Assembly: GCA_019096065.1 (NCBI GenBank)
Contig: JAGUCH010000001.1
Span: 4,526,001 to 4,590,000 of the forward strand
Direction: 5' to 3'
DNA length: 64,000 nt
From: Paracyclopina nana
Taxonomy: Eukaryota > Arthropoda > Copepoda > Cyclopoida > Cyclopettidae
Shown here: piece by piece, positions 25,126 to 34,246 of the stretch
Numbering within the stretch: the stretch's first letter is position 1
Layout: every line of letters begins with the position of its first letter
The notes under the pieces: model-generated
Database searches by the model: none
What the model was told of the DNA's origin: nothing
The model's input: only the letters and a program-made list of their open reading frames with translations
Program-made: the position numbers and the translations under genes

Positions 25126-26355
25126 GGTTCACAAGGCAGAAATTTCACTCCGATTCTGTCTATGGAACCAAAAAGCTAACACTTGGGTGAGTGGCATTGA
25201 TGTAATTCTTCAAATAGTATGATATGAACAGTTTTCGCCGTTTAGAAAAGTCGCCTGTTCAGCCTACAGTCTGAAGAAAGGCCCTTCCGGATTTGTTGAA
25301 GATGCTGAAAACCCTCAAAGTTGCACCATTCTACAGAACGCACAACAGTTAGTCACTACCCCACCGAATGGGCCCTTTGCAAAGGATGTTTGGGTGATGA
25401 AGGAAAACGTTTCCACCATTCCTCATTTCTTAGTCATAAATACCAACTATGGTGAAATTGAAGATATCAGTGACAATCCAGCATTATCTCCTCCAATCAA
25501 TTACGGCACAAAGTGGCCTGAAAATGGAAATACGTCTCCGTTTCTGTTTGAGAGAGACACCCTCTCCCTATGGGTGAGGAGATTCAACGGAGGCGACGCC
25601 ATGTACATGTGGAACTTTACGAACTCCTCGCCGAAATTGTATCCGAATAAAAATACTGGATCATACAATCAGCCAGTTTATATGGCAACGAGTCACCAAA
25701 ACGGAAAAATGTTCTTTGTTGGAGGCAGAACCACAGCTAATGTTTGGTTAGCAAAAGCCTATGGTTTCATTGATCATAATTGGGTCTCATTGAAAGGCTT
25801 CGGATCCACTATAAATTATGCATGTGCAACCTTTGTTCCGACTGACGATGACAAGGTGTACATCATGGCTGGAAGAACTGGTCCAACTGTTTTCAACACT
25901 AAAGTGAGCTACTATAGTTTTGGGGCAAATGACTATACGGTTGTAACAAATTTGCCCGGCAATTCCCTTTTTAACGTTGGTTGCTCCGGATTTATCAACC
26001 CACAAGGCGAAATGGTGAGTGATATTTAATCTTATCAATAATTGGTCATTAAGTCACAATCTAATAGGTGTTGGTTATTGTCGGTGGAGATGTTGAATCA
26101 GTAGGCTACACTGACGAAGTGAAAACATATAATATCAATACAGACACTTGGGGTACAATGGCACCGTATCCAGCTAAAATTGTAAGCCCCCATTTGGTTG
26201 CCTATAAAGGCTATCTGTATTCGTTTGGTGGTCTTTATGCGTCAGGCAATTCCAAAGACATCTACAAAATACCAATAGATGGGAGCGGACCATGGACTTC
26301 AATTGGATCCTTGTCCATTGGATCTTTCCATCTGGTGGTAGCTGCATATAACTAA
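25059..26355 (+). CDS. Secreted kelch-like beta-propeller protein
   Basis: Three exons by hand: 25059-25186, 25246-26014 and 26068-26355. Introns are 59 and 53 bp with GTGAGT donors and TAG acceptors. All junctions keep frame and give 394 residues. The N-terminus MKLRNYLIIPLALGCCNG is a good signal peptide. The C-terminal half has kelch-type blades: FVGGRTTANVWLAKAYGF, YIMAGRTGPTVFNTKVSYYSF, VIVGGDVESVGYTDEVKTYN with NTDTW, and YSFGGLYASGNSKDIYKI. The double Gly followed by Tyr and Trp is the kelch signature. The degenerate blades suggest a six-bladed propeller without enzyme residues that I can identify. The protein is probably extracellular, with several NxT/S sites; its function is unknown. 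AATAAA at 26461-26466 serves as the poly(A) signal. The first exon lies inside a tandem duplication. Confidence 0.85.
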
Positions 26356-26603
26356 CTTGTCAATAATTATCTCACTCTGAGAATGATTTTCATTTATGTT
26401 GTGCTAAACGTAACAGACCTATGCATTAAAATTAGTATCATCTAAGGTTAGCAAAGGTGCAATAAAGGCAGTTGGCTCTTTTTAGAAGCTGTTTTCCAAG
26501 TCTGGCAACTCTTGCTTTGCAGCTGAGCAAGTTGTGTTCGGCACTAAAGCCTTTCTGTCAAGTTCTAGAAAGACAATTTAAAGAATATAGGAGACCAGAG
26601 AAA

Positions 26604-27167
26604 ATGGCAGAGAAGTCAGCTTTGATCTTTTTGGCTGAGGGAGCCGAGGAAATGGAAACTGTCATTGTGGCAGATCTGCTCAGAAGAGCTAAAGTCAATG
26701 TAACCTTGGCCAGCCTCAATCCAGATTCTGCAACTCCAGTAACTTGCTCCAGAAACATCAGAATCTCAGCTGATTGCTCGGTGGAGAGCATCAAGGGTCA
26801 AACATTTGATGCTGTCATTTTGCCAGGTGGAGGCAAAGGAGCTGAAAATCTGGCAGCTTCCCAAGACGTCAAAGAGATCCTCCAAAGCCACGACAAGCAA
26901 GGGAAGATTTTGGCTGCAGTGTGTGCAGCTCCCACTGCCTTTTTGAGCCATGACATTGGCAAGGGCAAAAAGGTCACTTCATACCCAGCCTTCAAGGCTA
27001 AGCTGGAGAACGACTATGTCTACAGTGAGGATCGAGTGATTGTGGATGGCAACATTGTCACCAGCAGAGGCCCAGGGACAAGCTTTGAATTCGGATTCAA
27101 ACTTGCTGAGCTGTTGGTTGACAAAGCAATGGCTGAACAGCTAAAATCTCAAACCCTTTGCTTGTAG
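26604..27167 (+). CDS. PARK7: DJ-1/PARK7 protein (protein deglycase family)
   Basis: 187 residues in one exon; human DJ-1 has 189. ATG 26604 has AAA before and G after it; the open frame continues upstream only to a TTG, so the longer form is not used. It shows the family's redox-sensing nucleophile elbow AAVCAAPTA, in which Cys corresponds to Cys106, the acidic partner EGAEEME (Glu18), LPGGGKGAENL and the C-terminal SRGPGTSFEFGFKLAE. DJ-1 is a dimeric cytosolic and mitochondrial protein that protects against oxidative stress and is reported to act on glyoxal-type adducts. The kelch-like gene ends 248 bp upstream, so this gene has its own compact promoter. DGCR6 converges, with only 22 nt between the stop codons, so the 3' UTRs must overlap. 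Confidence 0.97.
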   Translation: MAEKSALIFLAEGAEEMETVIVADLLRRAKVNVTLASLNPDSATPVTCSRNIRISADCSVESIKGQTFDAVILPGGGKGAENLAASQDVKEILQSHDKQGKILAAVCAAPTAFLSHDIGKGKKVTSYPAFKAKLENDYVYSEDRVIVDGNIVTSRGPGTSFEFGFKLAELLVDKAMAEQLKSQTLCL

Positions 27168-27189
27168 AATGAATGAAATAGATGCTTAC

Positions 27190-27832
27190 TTAACGTTGCT
27201 TTCCTATGTGCATTATGCTCTTCAACAGATGAATTTGGACCTTGATACTGATGGCATCATCAGTTTGGTACATTCCTGGGACTCCAGCCCTTTCCAGGGT
27301 AGACTGCTGGTCTTTTTGGTGGTCATCTAGCTTGCTGATGATTTCCTTGTCAAAGTCTGACAACTCCTTGGCTTGCTTTGCCTCCATGACTCTCCTCTCA
27401 TTATCAAGATCTTCTGTGGCTTTGAGAACTTCAGCAGGATCGAAAATATCACAGATGATCCTCTGGTACTTTGACTGGAACTCCATTTTTTCCTCTAGAA
27501 TAAGGCATGCTTATAGCGTTCTCGAAAAGTATTTGGACTTACGAGAGTGTTTCCTTAATAATTGAAGCCTTTCTCTGAATAATTGTTTTTCTGTGGCATG
27601 CTGGACCTCAGTCAAACCAGCCACGATTTCGTAAATAGGTCCCTCTACCAAACTTGTGGCCAATTCAGAGAGCAGCTCATTAGGAATGCGTTGCTGAAGT
27701 TCGCTGTGAATGAAAAGAGAATGGTAGAACTGCCCATTTTCTCGAAATATGTTATACTTACGCAGGAATTTCAGAAGTGAGCTTTTGCAGCTCTTCAAGG
27801 TTCTGGTAGATTTTTTGCTGTACTTCGCTCAT
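27190..27832 (-). CDS. DGCR6: DGCR6 / gonadal family protein
   Basis: Three exons on the minus strand: 27832-27762, 27703-27543 and 27494-27190. Introns are 58 and 48 bp (GTAAGT donors), the joins keep frame, and the product has 178 residues. Family signatures are LVEGPIYEIVAGLTEVQHATEKQLF near the middle and DQQSTLERAGVPGMY followed by LLKSIMHIGKQR at the end, matching vertebrate DGCR6 and Drosophila gonadal. The central part (LDNERRVMEAKQAKELSDF) is probably coiled coil. The molecular function of the family is poorly known. MRTO4 ends on the same strand about 345 bp upstream of this start. DJ-1 converges at the 3' side, and no AATAAA lies between the two stops. Confidence 0.93.
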
Positions 27833-28169
27833 GCTTTTTTTAAGTTGCAATTTAAAATCTGTCTTAATTTACAATAACTTCCTTTTTTCCAAGATATTTT
27901 GTTTTTATTTTGATCCGAATTGATGTTATTATGATGTTGCTACTCGTGGAATGGCTTGAAGCATAAGGAGACATTTGGCGGTTTTCCGAATTATTTGACC
28001 TTCTTTTCCATGTCACTTCTAGATTCACTTGCCTCCTTGCTACAGCGATACCAGAGATTTCTGCAGGAAAATTCAGAGACTTATAATATAAGTCATAGTT
28101 ATTAAAACCTCCATTAAAGAATTCTAAGCTAAAATTGTCATAATAATTATAGATGTGAGTTTAAACATA

Positions 28170-28175
28170 TTTATT
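28170..28175 (-). terminator. Poly(A) signal of MRTO4, one nt after the stop
   Basis: On the minus strand the MRTO4 stop TAG (28179-28177) is followed by a single A and then AATAAA. This would give a 3' UTR of only about 15-30 nt if it is the signal used. Confidence 0.6.
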
Positions 28176-28176
28176 T

Positions 28177-29015
28177 CTATTCATCATCCATGTCATCGTC
28201 ATTCTCTTCATCACTCTTATCTTGCTCCTCTTTAAAGTCCTCTCGGAGCATTTTAAAGGAGCCTTCATCCTTGCTCCACACAGCAATCATATTGAGCTTG
28301 AAGTTGGCCTGTTGGTGTCCAAGCAACTTCAAAATTCGAGCCTGCTCAGAACTTAACCTGTCTCCACATTGGCACACTGTGTACTCTTTGATCAGATGAA
28401 TAACACCCTTTTTCAGCTCAGTAGGCATTCCAAGCTGCCTCAATTGGGGCTCCATAGCGTGGCTGAACTGGTCCAGAGGTCCAGCTTCCAGAGTGACAGT
28501 CTCAGGGGCAATGCCGCCCGTTCTCAGGTAATCTTTCTCACTGTGATCACCAAAGAACTTGACCACTTCTTCCTCAGTTTTAGACGTGAACAAGAGGCCG
28601 CGTTGATTCCTCAGCAACTTTGAAACTCGATGAAGCTATTCAAAAAGTGCAGCTTGTAAACACGCAGGGATTAGCTAAAAATTAAAACTCTACCTTGTCT
28701 GCGTACTCCTCAGCTTCATCTTTGCCCAAAGCCAAGGCCATGATGCGATTCTTGCCCATGATGAACATCGAGTGATCCTTCCACATTTCTCTCACTTCTT
28801 TGAAATGCAAATTCCTCATGTTATCGACAGAAAAAACAAACATGCGAGGATATTTATCAACGCAGCCACGAATTCTGTCCACAATTCCCTAAGTTAGCAA
28901 CTGTTATTGAGTATGCTCGTAAAATGAATTGATAGCTCACTTGTTTCGTCTCAAGCCCCACTTTCTTGGTGGTTTTGGACAGTGCCACCTTCTTGTCTCG
29001 CTTAGATTTGGGCAT
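28177..29015 (-). CDS. MRTO4: mRNA turnover protein 4 homologue (ribosome assembly factor)
   Basis: Exons 29015-28941, 28888-28694 and 28635-28177, with introns of 52 and 58 bp. All joins fall between codons, giving 242 residues (human 239). The N-terminus MPKSKRDKKVALSKTTKKVGLE is the conserved basic start, and the body is a uL10 (P0)-type fold: RIRGCVDKYPRMFVFSVDNMRN, FIMGKNRIMALALG, FTSKTEEEVVKFF and AGPLDQFSHAMEPQLRQLGMPT. The acidic tail EENDDDMDDE is typical. MRTO4 occupies the P-stalk position on pre-60S particles in the nucleolus until it is exchanged for P0. Start context is ATG after AAA. The gene is transcribed toward DGCR6 and away from the PRTP-repeat gene at 29558, which suggests a shared bidirectional promoter region at about 29016-29557. 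Confidence 0.97.
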
Positions 29016-29557
29016 TTTGAAGCTTCACTGTACGTTGATTCAACAAGAAACGCATGTGCGCTAAGCTTTTGTTTTTATTATGGTGAGTGGTCGACTTTCT
29101 GGTACAATCAATTAATGCAGCTAATAATTAAAGTAAGTTCACTAAAAAAATATTCGAAAACCTTTAAAAGACTTTTTGGAGGGAATAAAAATATATTTTC
29201 TAATTTAGCAAATCATTTCTAATTCAAAATAAGCGAGAAATTCAGCTAAAAAATTAAAGATATTAAGCAATATATTGACCAAGATGTTTGTTGCAACGCT
29301 CTGCATATAAGTAAAATTAAAACGCCACGAAAGTAATTTTTGTTGGCAAGAAAAAAAACTTGTCAAAAAATTGTGAAATGCTTACTTTGATATGATGAAA
29401 ATTAAAATATGTTGTTACTAGAATTTGATTGTGAATTGTAAAGGTAGCTTTCAATGAACTCTTTATTTTACTCAATTCAGTGCACTGTCAATGCATAGCA
29501 AAATTCAAACCGAGGCTCTTGCTTGTCACTTTGGAAAGATAACATTTTCCCCTCAAG

Positions 29558-32465
29558 ATGACGGATGACGTTCGAAAAGAGCTCGAAAACCGGCTGGAAA
29601 CTGTCTACCACATTCGCATCAACTTGGAGGATTGCTCAGAAGTTCAACGACTCCGTGTAATAGGTTAGTGCTATTGTGATTTTATATTTCCAGAAACAGT
29701 CCAACAACACTAGCAATTCGTAATTTTCTCAATAAATAAATATCATGTCATCTTTCCTTAAAATTAAGAAAAGATCTTAGCTAGAAACAGCATGTTGAAG
29801 CTAAAAGTAGTGACTTTTATTGCATTTTAGCTTCACTTTTGAACGCCTATGATGGGTCGTGGCAGGTGGAATCCATTCCCTCACTGATTGGCCAACATAA
29901 TCTTCAAGGTATCTCGAATAATGAAGAAACATCTGCTATGGCCAAAAAGGACATTGCCACCCTGAAAAGGTATGTGGCTTCTTTGCTTCCAATCTTGATG
30001 TCATTTTAAATACGATATTTTCTCAAGGTGGATGATCATCATGGGCGTAGGGTATTTGATACCGAGTGGTACCAACTTGGCTGATCCCAAAAAATTCTCT
30101 CATTTGTGCTCGATGATGATGGATAAAATCGAGCAAAGGCATGGAGCCAAGCTGAAAGTTTTGGTAACTACTCTTAATCTGATAGTATTGTTTCTTCATA
30201 ACGAGTGGCAAAAAATAATGATTCACATTCTCCAACGTAAATGCATTTATTGATTTCCAGATCCGACATATTATCGGAAAACAAAACCGTTTGTCAGTGA
30301 AGGCAGTCGCACTAAATATGCGAGGCAACAACGCAGCAGAAAACTTGGACTCACCTTCAAGCTCGGCAAAAACTGTGGACTTGGAGAGTAATCCTTTCAA
30401 GGGTCGCACTTTACCTAGATCTGCAGTACAGCAATGCAAAGACGAGGCCAATAAGGAGCATGACTTTGCAAAACCAGATAGTGGTTGTTGTAGTGTAAAT
30501 GCTGGCACCTTGAAAACCACTGAAGACCCCTTCAAATCAGGCTCGACGATTCCACGAACTCCATCGAAATCAGATGGACTCCCCGAAAACGAAGAAAAAG
30601 CTCTTCCTCTCAAGGGGAAATCAATACCGAGAACCCCAATCACGACTGAGGCTTCAAAAGAAGAGGCTGCCAAAAATGTGATCCTACCAGGAAAATCCAT
30701 ACCTAGAACTCCTGTGGCAGCTGAACCACCGATTATTAACGTTGATGACATTGTTATAGTCCCAAAGGTTGATGAGCCAGAAGAGAATCCGGCGCAGTAC
30801 AGTGTTCCTAAGAGAAACTTCATTCCTAGTGGGAAAAATGCACTGCCCAGAACTCCATTTCATATAAGGAAACCAGATGAAGAAGAAGCTGATAATGTTG
30901 ATCTTACAGCCGAGGAAGACAATTTTGAGTCGCCGAAGGCTCAAAAGGAAAATACCGCTGCTGAAATATTAGAAAGCCCATCCAAAAGACTAAAGCAATG
31001 CTCAGAAAGTTCGATCAATGTGAATCACGACGCCCAAAAGGAAACCACAGACGAGGGCAAAATGCATACAGATTCATCACATAGCAGAGAAAATGATGAT
31101 TTTGCTGAACTTGCATCATCAAAATCTCCTGATGATAGTAGCTCCAATGCAAGATCAACGGAGAGCTCATCTTCAAGCGCCTCAAATAGCTCAGTAAAGA
31201 ATTCTGCAAAAAACTCTGGCAAGAACTCCGCTAAAAACTCCTCAAAAACCATTAAAAAGGGCTCCGCAAAAAATTCAGCAGACAACTCACCAAAAGGCTC
31301 TCCAAAAAGAACTTCGAAAAGCTCATCAGCCAACTCGTCTAAAAATAGGGATAATCAATCATCACCTGTTGAAGCAATGTACTCAGTCGTTGAACCAAGT
31401 CCAATTATGACTAGAGATGCAAATGAGGAAAATGGTGCAGAACTGGCTGAAATAACAGATGAGGACAAATCTTGCGGCAATCAGCTAATTGAAGCTGATC
31501 CACTTATGATTGATTCCAATCTAAAAAATGACAAAGCTATAGGGGAAAAAAGCGATAAAGATACCAGCTTAAGCTTAAAAGCCACAAAGAAAGAAGTAGA
31601 AAAAAAGAAGGATGGGAAGAAAAAGAAAAATGTCATAAAGAGCAAAATTGACACAGGAATAAGGCGGAAATCTCCGCGTATAATAAACCAGCTAGACGAA
31701 ACAGTGCAGAAAAAATCGTTTGAGGAGATTGTGGAGGCGGCCATTGAGGCTGTGGCCAGTAGGGCAAGAAAGGGAAAAAACATGGATGACGCAAAAGACG
31801 AACAAGCACAAAGACTTCAAAGCACTCGGGTACAAGACAAAAATGACAAGGAGGAGCAAGACAAGGATGAGAACAAAGTGAAGTTGCCAGAAATAAAAGC
31901 TGCGAGATTAAGACGAGGCCAAGGAGGTCGAAAACAGCTGCATGAAATCAAAGACATGGATGGGGCCAATGTCACGATTGAAGAGTTTGTTCCAGCTTTG
32001 GTAAGATTTTATTTTTAGCTCAAGACTATTATACACGATGCATCTTTATGATTTATTTCCTTGATGGGTTGGATTGATTTTTTAAGGGGACAACATATGT
32101 GAGACATATTGGATTTAAAGGAGTGTCATGGCGGTATATTTTATTGTTAAAAGTGGAATGACAGCATCGTAATCTGATGCAAGAGGTTTTACTACTAAAG
32201 GAATGGTGTCCAAATCATCAACCTTCAATTGTTATTTCAGAAAATGGCCAAAGGCAAACGAGAAACGAAAATATCAGATGAAATCTACAAAACGCCAATG
32301 GTAAAAGCCAAGCCCCCCAAACCGAAGAAAAAAGCTGTAAGTTGGAAAGCACGCTTAGTGTATAACCATTTATTGCAATTTTTTTTCTAGGGAAAATTAC
32401 TTCCTATTGAAGATGAAATGTACCAGACCCCCAAAAGACGTAAGCCACGTGGCCAGGATCTGTAG
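29558..32465 (+). CDS. Unrecognised Ser/Lys-rich protein with PRTP repeats
   Basis: Six exons: 29558-29663, 29831-29969, 30028-30163, 30261-32000, 32241-32336 and 32391-32465. All joins keep frame, for 763 residues. I do not recognise the family. Residues 1-127 look globular (LENRLETVYHIRINLEDCSEV, then SLLNAYDGSW and RWMIIMGVGYLIPSG). From about 145 the chain is low complexity and probably disordered. Four [I/L]PRTP motifs lie near 224, 249, 274 and 322, each in a G-K-S-I/L context and each a proline-directed kinase site. A block of alternating S, K, A and N lies at about 436-485, and a Lys-rich stretch (KKEVEKKKDGKKKKN) near 571. Exons 5 and 6 each carry a (D)E[I/M]Y[K/Q]TP motif followed by basic residues. 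The basic clusters suggest a nuclear, perhaps chromatin-associated protein regulated by phosphorylation; that is inference. ATG 29558 follows AAG. Confidence 0.75.
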
Positions 32466-33298
32466 ATACGATGTCAATTATATCATACTATTAACAGCAG
32501 TTGAAAATCGCCTTTTGAAAAAATACCCCTTAATACATAGTATGAACAAGTATTTCCAGTCAATATGTTCTCGTTTTGTGGGACTCACCAACAACTTCCA
32601 ATCTTGATTAGGATTTGCTTCCCAACATGAGTCCGGGATTAACCAGTTGCAGGTCAAATCCCCCAAAGATGGTGGAGGCATTCATAAAAATGTAGTAGGC
32701 CTTTGCACCCAATTGGAGCTACAATTAAACTTGCTTACCTCCACTAACGGAAGTGGCAGTTTGGGACTGATGCAGAAAATAGAGCAAAAGTGAGCAAAAC
32801 TTTGTCGGCAAGCCGATGGTGGTAATGCAAAAGTTTCACACAAAGCTTACATTAAATTAGGGCTGACAAGACACAAGTGATCTTTTTGTTCTTCAAAGAG
32901 GCTTTCTTAGGCCTTACACAACAGTTTATGGTCTACGTGGGTGAAAAGGTTGAGGGATGGCTATTACGTCAAACGGCCAATTCTACCCATTTGCATTCAT
33001 TAATAGGTGTGCCAAATTAGATATTGCTTGGCATTCAGTTCATGCTATTGCTCCAGGGTATTTTCAGAAATCTTCCGAGATAAATTCTGTTTTTGTGTAT
33101 GAGCAGTTATTTTTAATTTGGAAATTAATGTGAGCTAATGTAAAATATTAGCCAATAAAAACAACATCGTGGGAAAGCATCCCACCTCACAAATGGCCTT
33201 ACACGAAAGCGAGAGAAATCATGATGTGTAAAAGTGGTAAGACACTTTCTTGGCGCACCTCGAGCTTGCTCTGGCCAATGTTACACCACCCGTTAGTC
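32466..33298. other. Intergenic spacer before the AKH-like gene
   Basis: No exon recognised. AATAAA at 33153-33158 is too far from the previous stop to assign with confidence, so the preceding gene's poly(A) site is uncertain. Confidence 0.45.
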
Positions 33299-33306
33299 TA
33301 TAAAAG
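33299..33306 (+). promoter_or_regulatory. TATA box of the AKH-like neuropeptide gene
   Basis: TATAAAAG lies 174 bp upstream of the start codon, with GC-balanced flanks (GTC before, CCAGG after). That distance leaves room for a 5' noncoding exon, and TTTTATCGTAG directly before the ATG (ending at 33470) looks like its 3' splice acceptor. Peptide hormone genes often have TATA promoters. Confidence 0.65.
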
Positions 33307-33472
33307 CCAGGCTAAGTCCAACATTGCTGTACAGTAACTCTTTGTGGCCTTCGTAGACACACACATATACATACCACCAAATACCCCTTTACCACAGGTA
33401 CCAAACTTAAATCTTATCCAAAGCAAAAAGGCCAATAATTTTTTTAACATCATTACTCTTTTTATCGTAGAA

Positions 33473-34080
33473 ATGAAACTCAACTTGTCACTCGTGTGCT
33501 TCCTGGTCATCGCTTTTGTCGCCGTTTTCACATCTTCGACTCGGGGCATTTCGAGGTCTAAGCGGTCGGTCAATTTCACACCCTCATGGGGCAAAAGGTC
33601 GGGAAATTTCGAGGCTGGAGGCCAAAGGGGTATGATGATGCCCGCGTCTACTGGGTCTGAGGACAAATGTGTGGGCAGAGGGCTTTACTTGGAAATCCTC
33701 GTGGACAATTTGAAGGTAAAGTTATTGCAATTTCCCATGAAAATGGAGAGCTGGCGACAATTTTCCTTTTTTAAGTAGCATATTCAAAAATAGCGTTAGC
33801 AGGATAAAAACCCATGAATTCAGTCTTCGTTTGCATGCTTATGCGTTGCGTGATGTGGCTAACTATTTATGTCACATATATCTCATACGTTGTCATATTG
33901 TGTGGACATGGGGTGAAAATCACGTTTGCCTATTGCAAACACCAACTACCTCTTAGCTCAGATTGCGCTATCATGCAATGCAATTTTTAGTAATTGCACA
34001 GGCAAAAAACTCATTAGATCTCGTTTCAGGCTGAGCTGGAATCACTGGGTGACTGTCTTCAACAAGGTGGAAAGAACTAG
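33473..34080 (+). CDS. AKH: Adipokinetic hormone / RPCH-like neuropeptide precursor
   Basis: Two coding exons, 33473-33715 and 34030-34080 (intron 314 bp, GTAAAG donor), giving 97 residues. Residues 1-25 are a signal peptide. Then come ISRSKR, the octapeptide SVNFTPSW, GKR (amidation glycine and dibasic cleavage site), and a C-terminal peptide with two cysteines (EDKCVGRG and SLGDCLQQ). NFTPSW-amide is characteristic of the AKH/RPCH family, which mobilises lipid and sugar in insects and moves pigment in crustaceans. Compared with dragonfly VNFTPSW-type hormones, the residue before Val is Ser instead of Gln, and a dibasic site separates it from the signal peptide, whereas AKHs normally follow signal cleavage directly. 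The mature peptide would then have no pyroglutamate cap. Otherwise the precursor size and layout fit. The gene converges on the GPCR gene downstream. Confidence 0.85.
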
Positions 34081-34215
34081 AAGAAAACTTTGACGGCGCA
34101 TTTTGCGAGGAGGAGACACAAGATTGATTGATGAATAATTTTTAACTATCTCTGCGTTGCACACATCACAAATGTTCCAAAATACATATTGCTTCAGTTT
34201 CGAAAATTATTTCAC

Positions 34216-34221
34216 TTTATT
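34216..34221 (-). terminator. Poly(A) signal of the orphan GPCR gene
   Basis: AATAAA on the minus strand lies 26 nt after the GPCR stop codon at 34249-34247. Confidence 0.8.
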
Positions 34222-34246
34222 GCGTTACCATATACAATACAGTGTA

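Noticed and set aside
26472-26603. N-terminal extension of DJ-1 (44 residues)
   Set aside because: It opens at TTG without an ATG, and the family start MAEKSALIFLAEG aligns at 26604.
30023-30823. 266-codon minus frame inside the PRTP-repeat gene
   Set aside because: Antisense shadow of the Ser/Lys-rich exon; no family resemblance.
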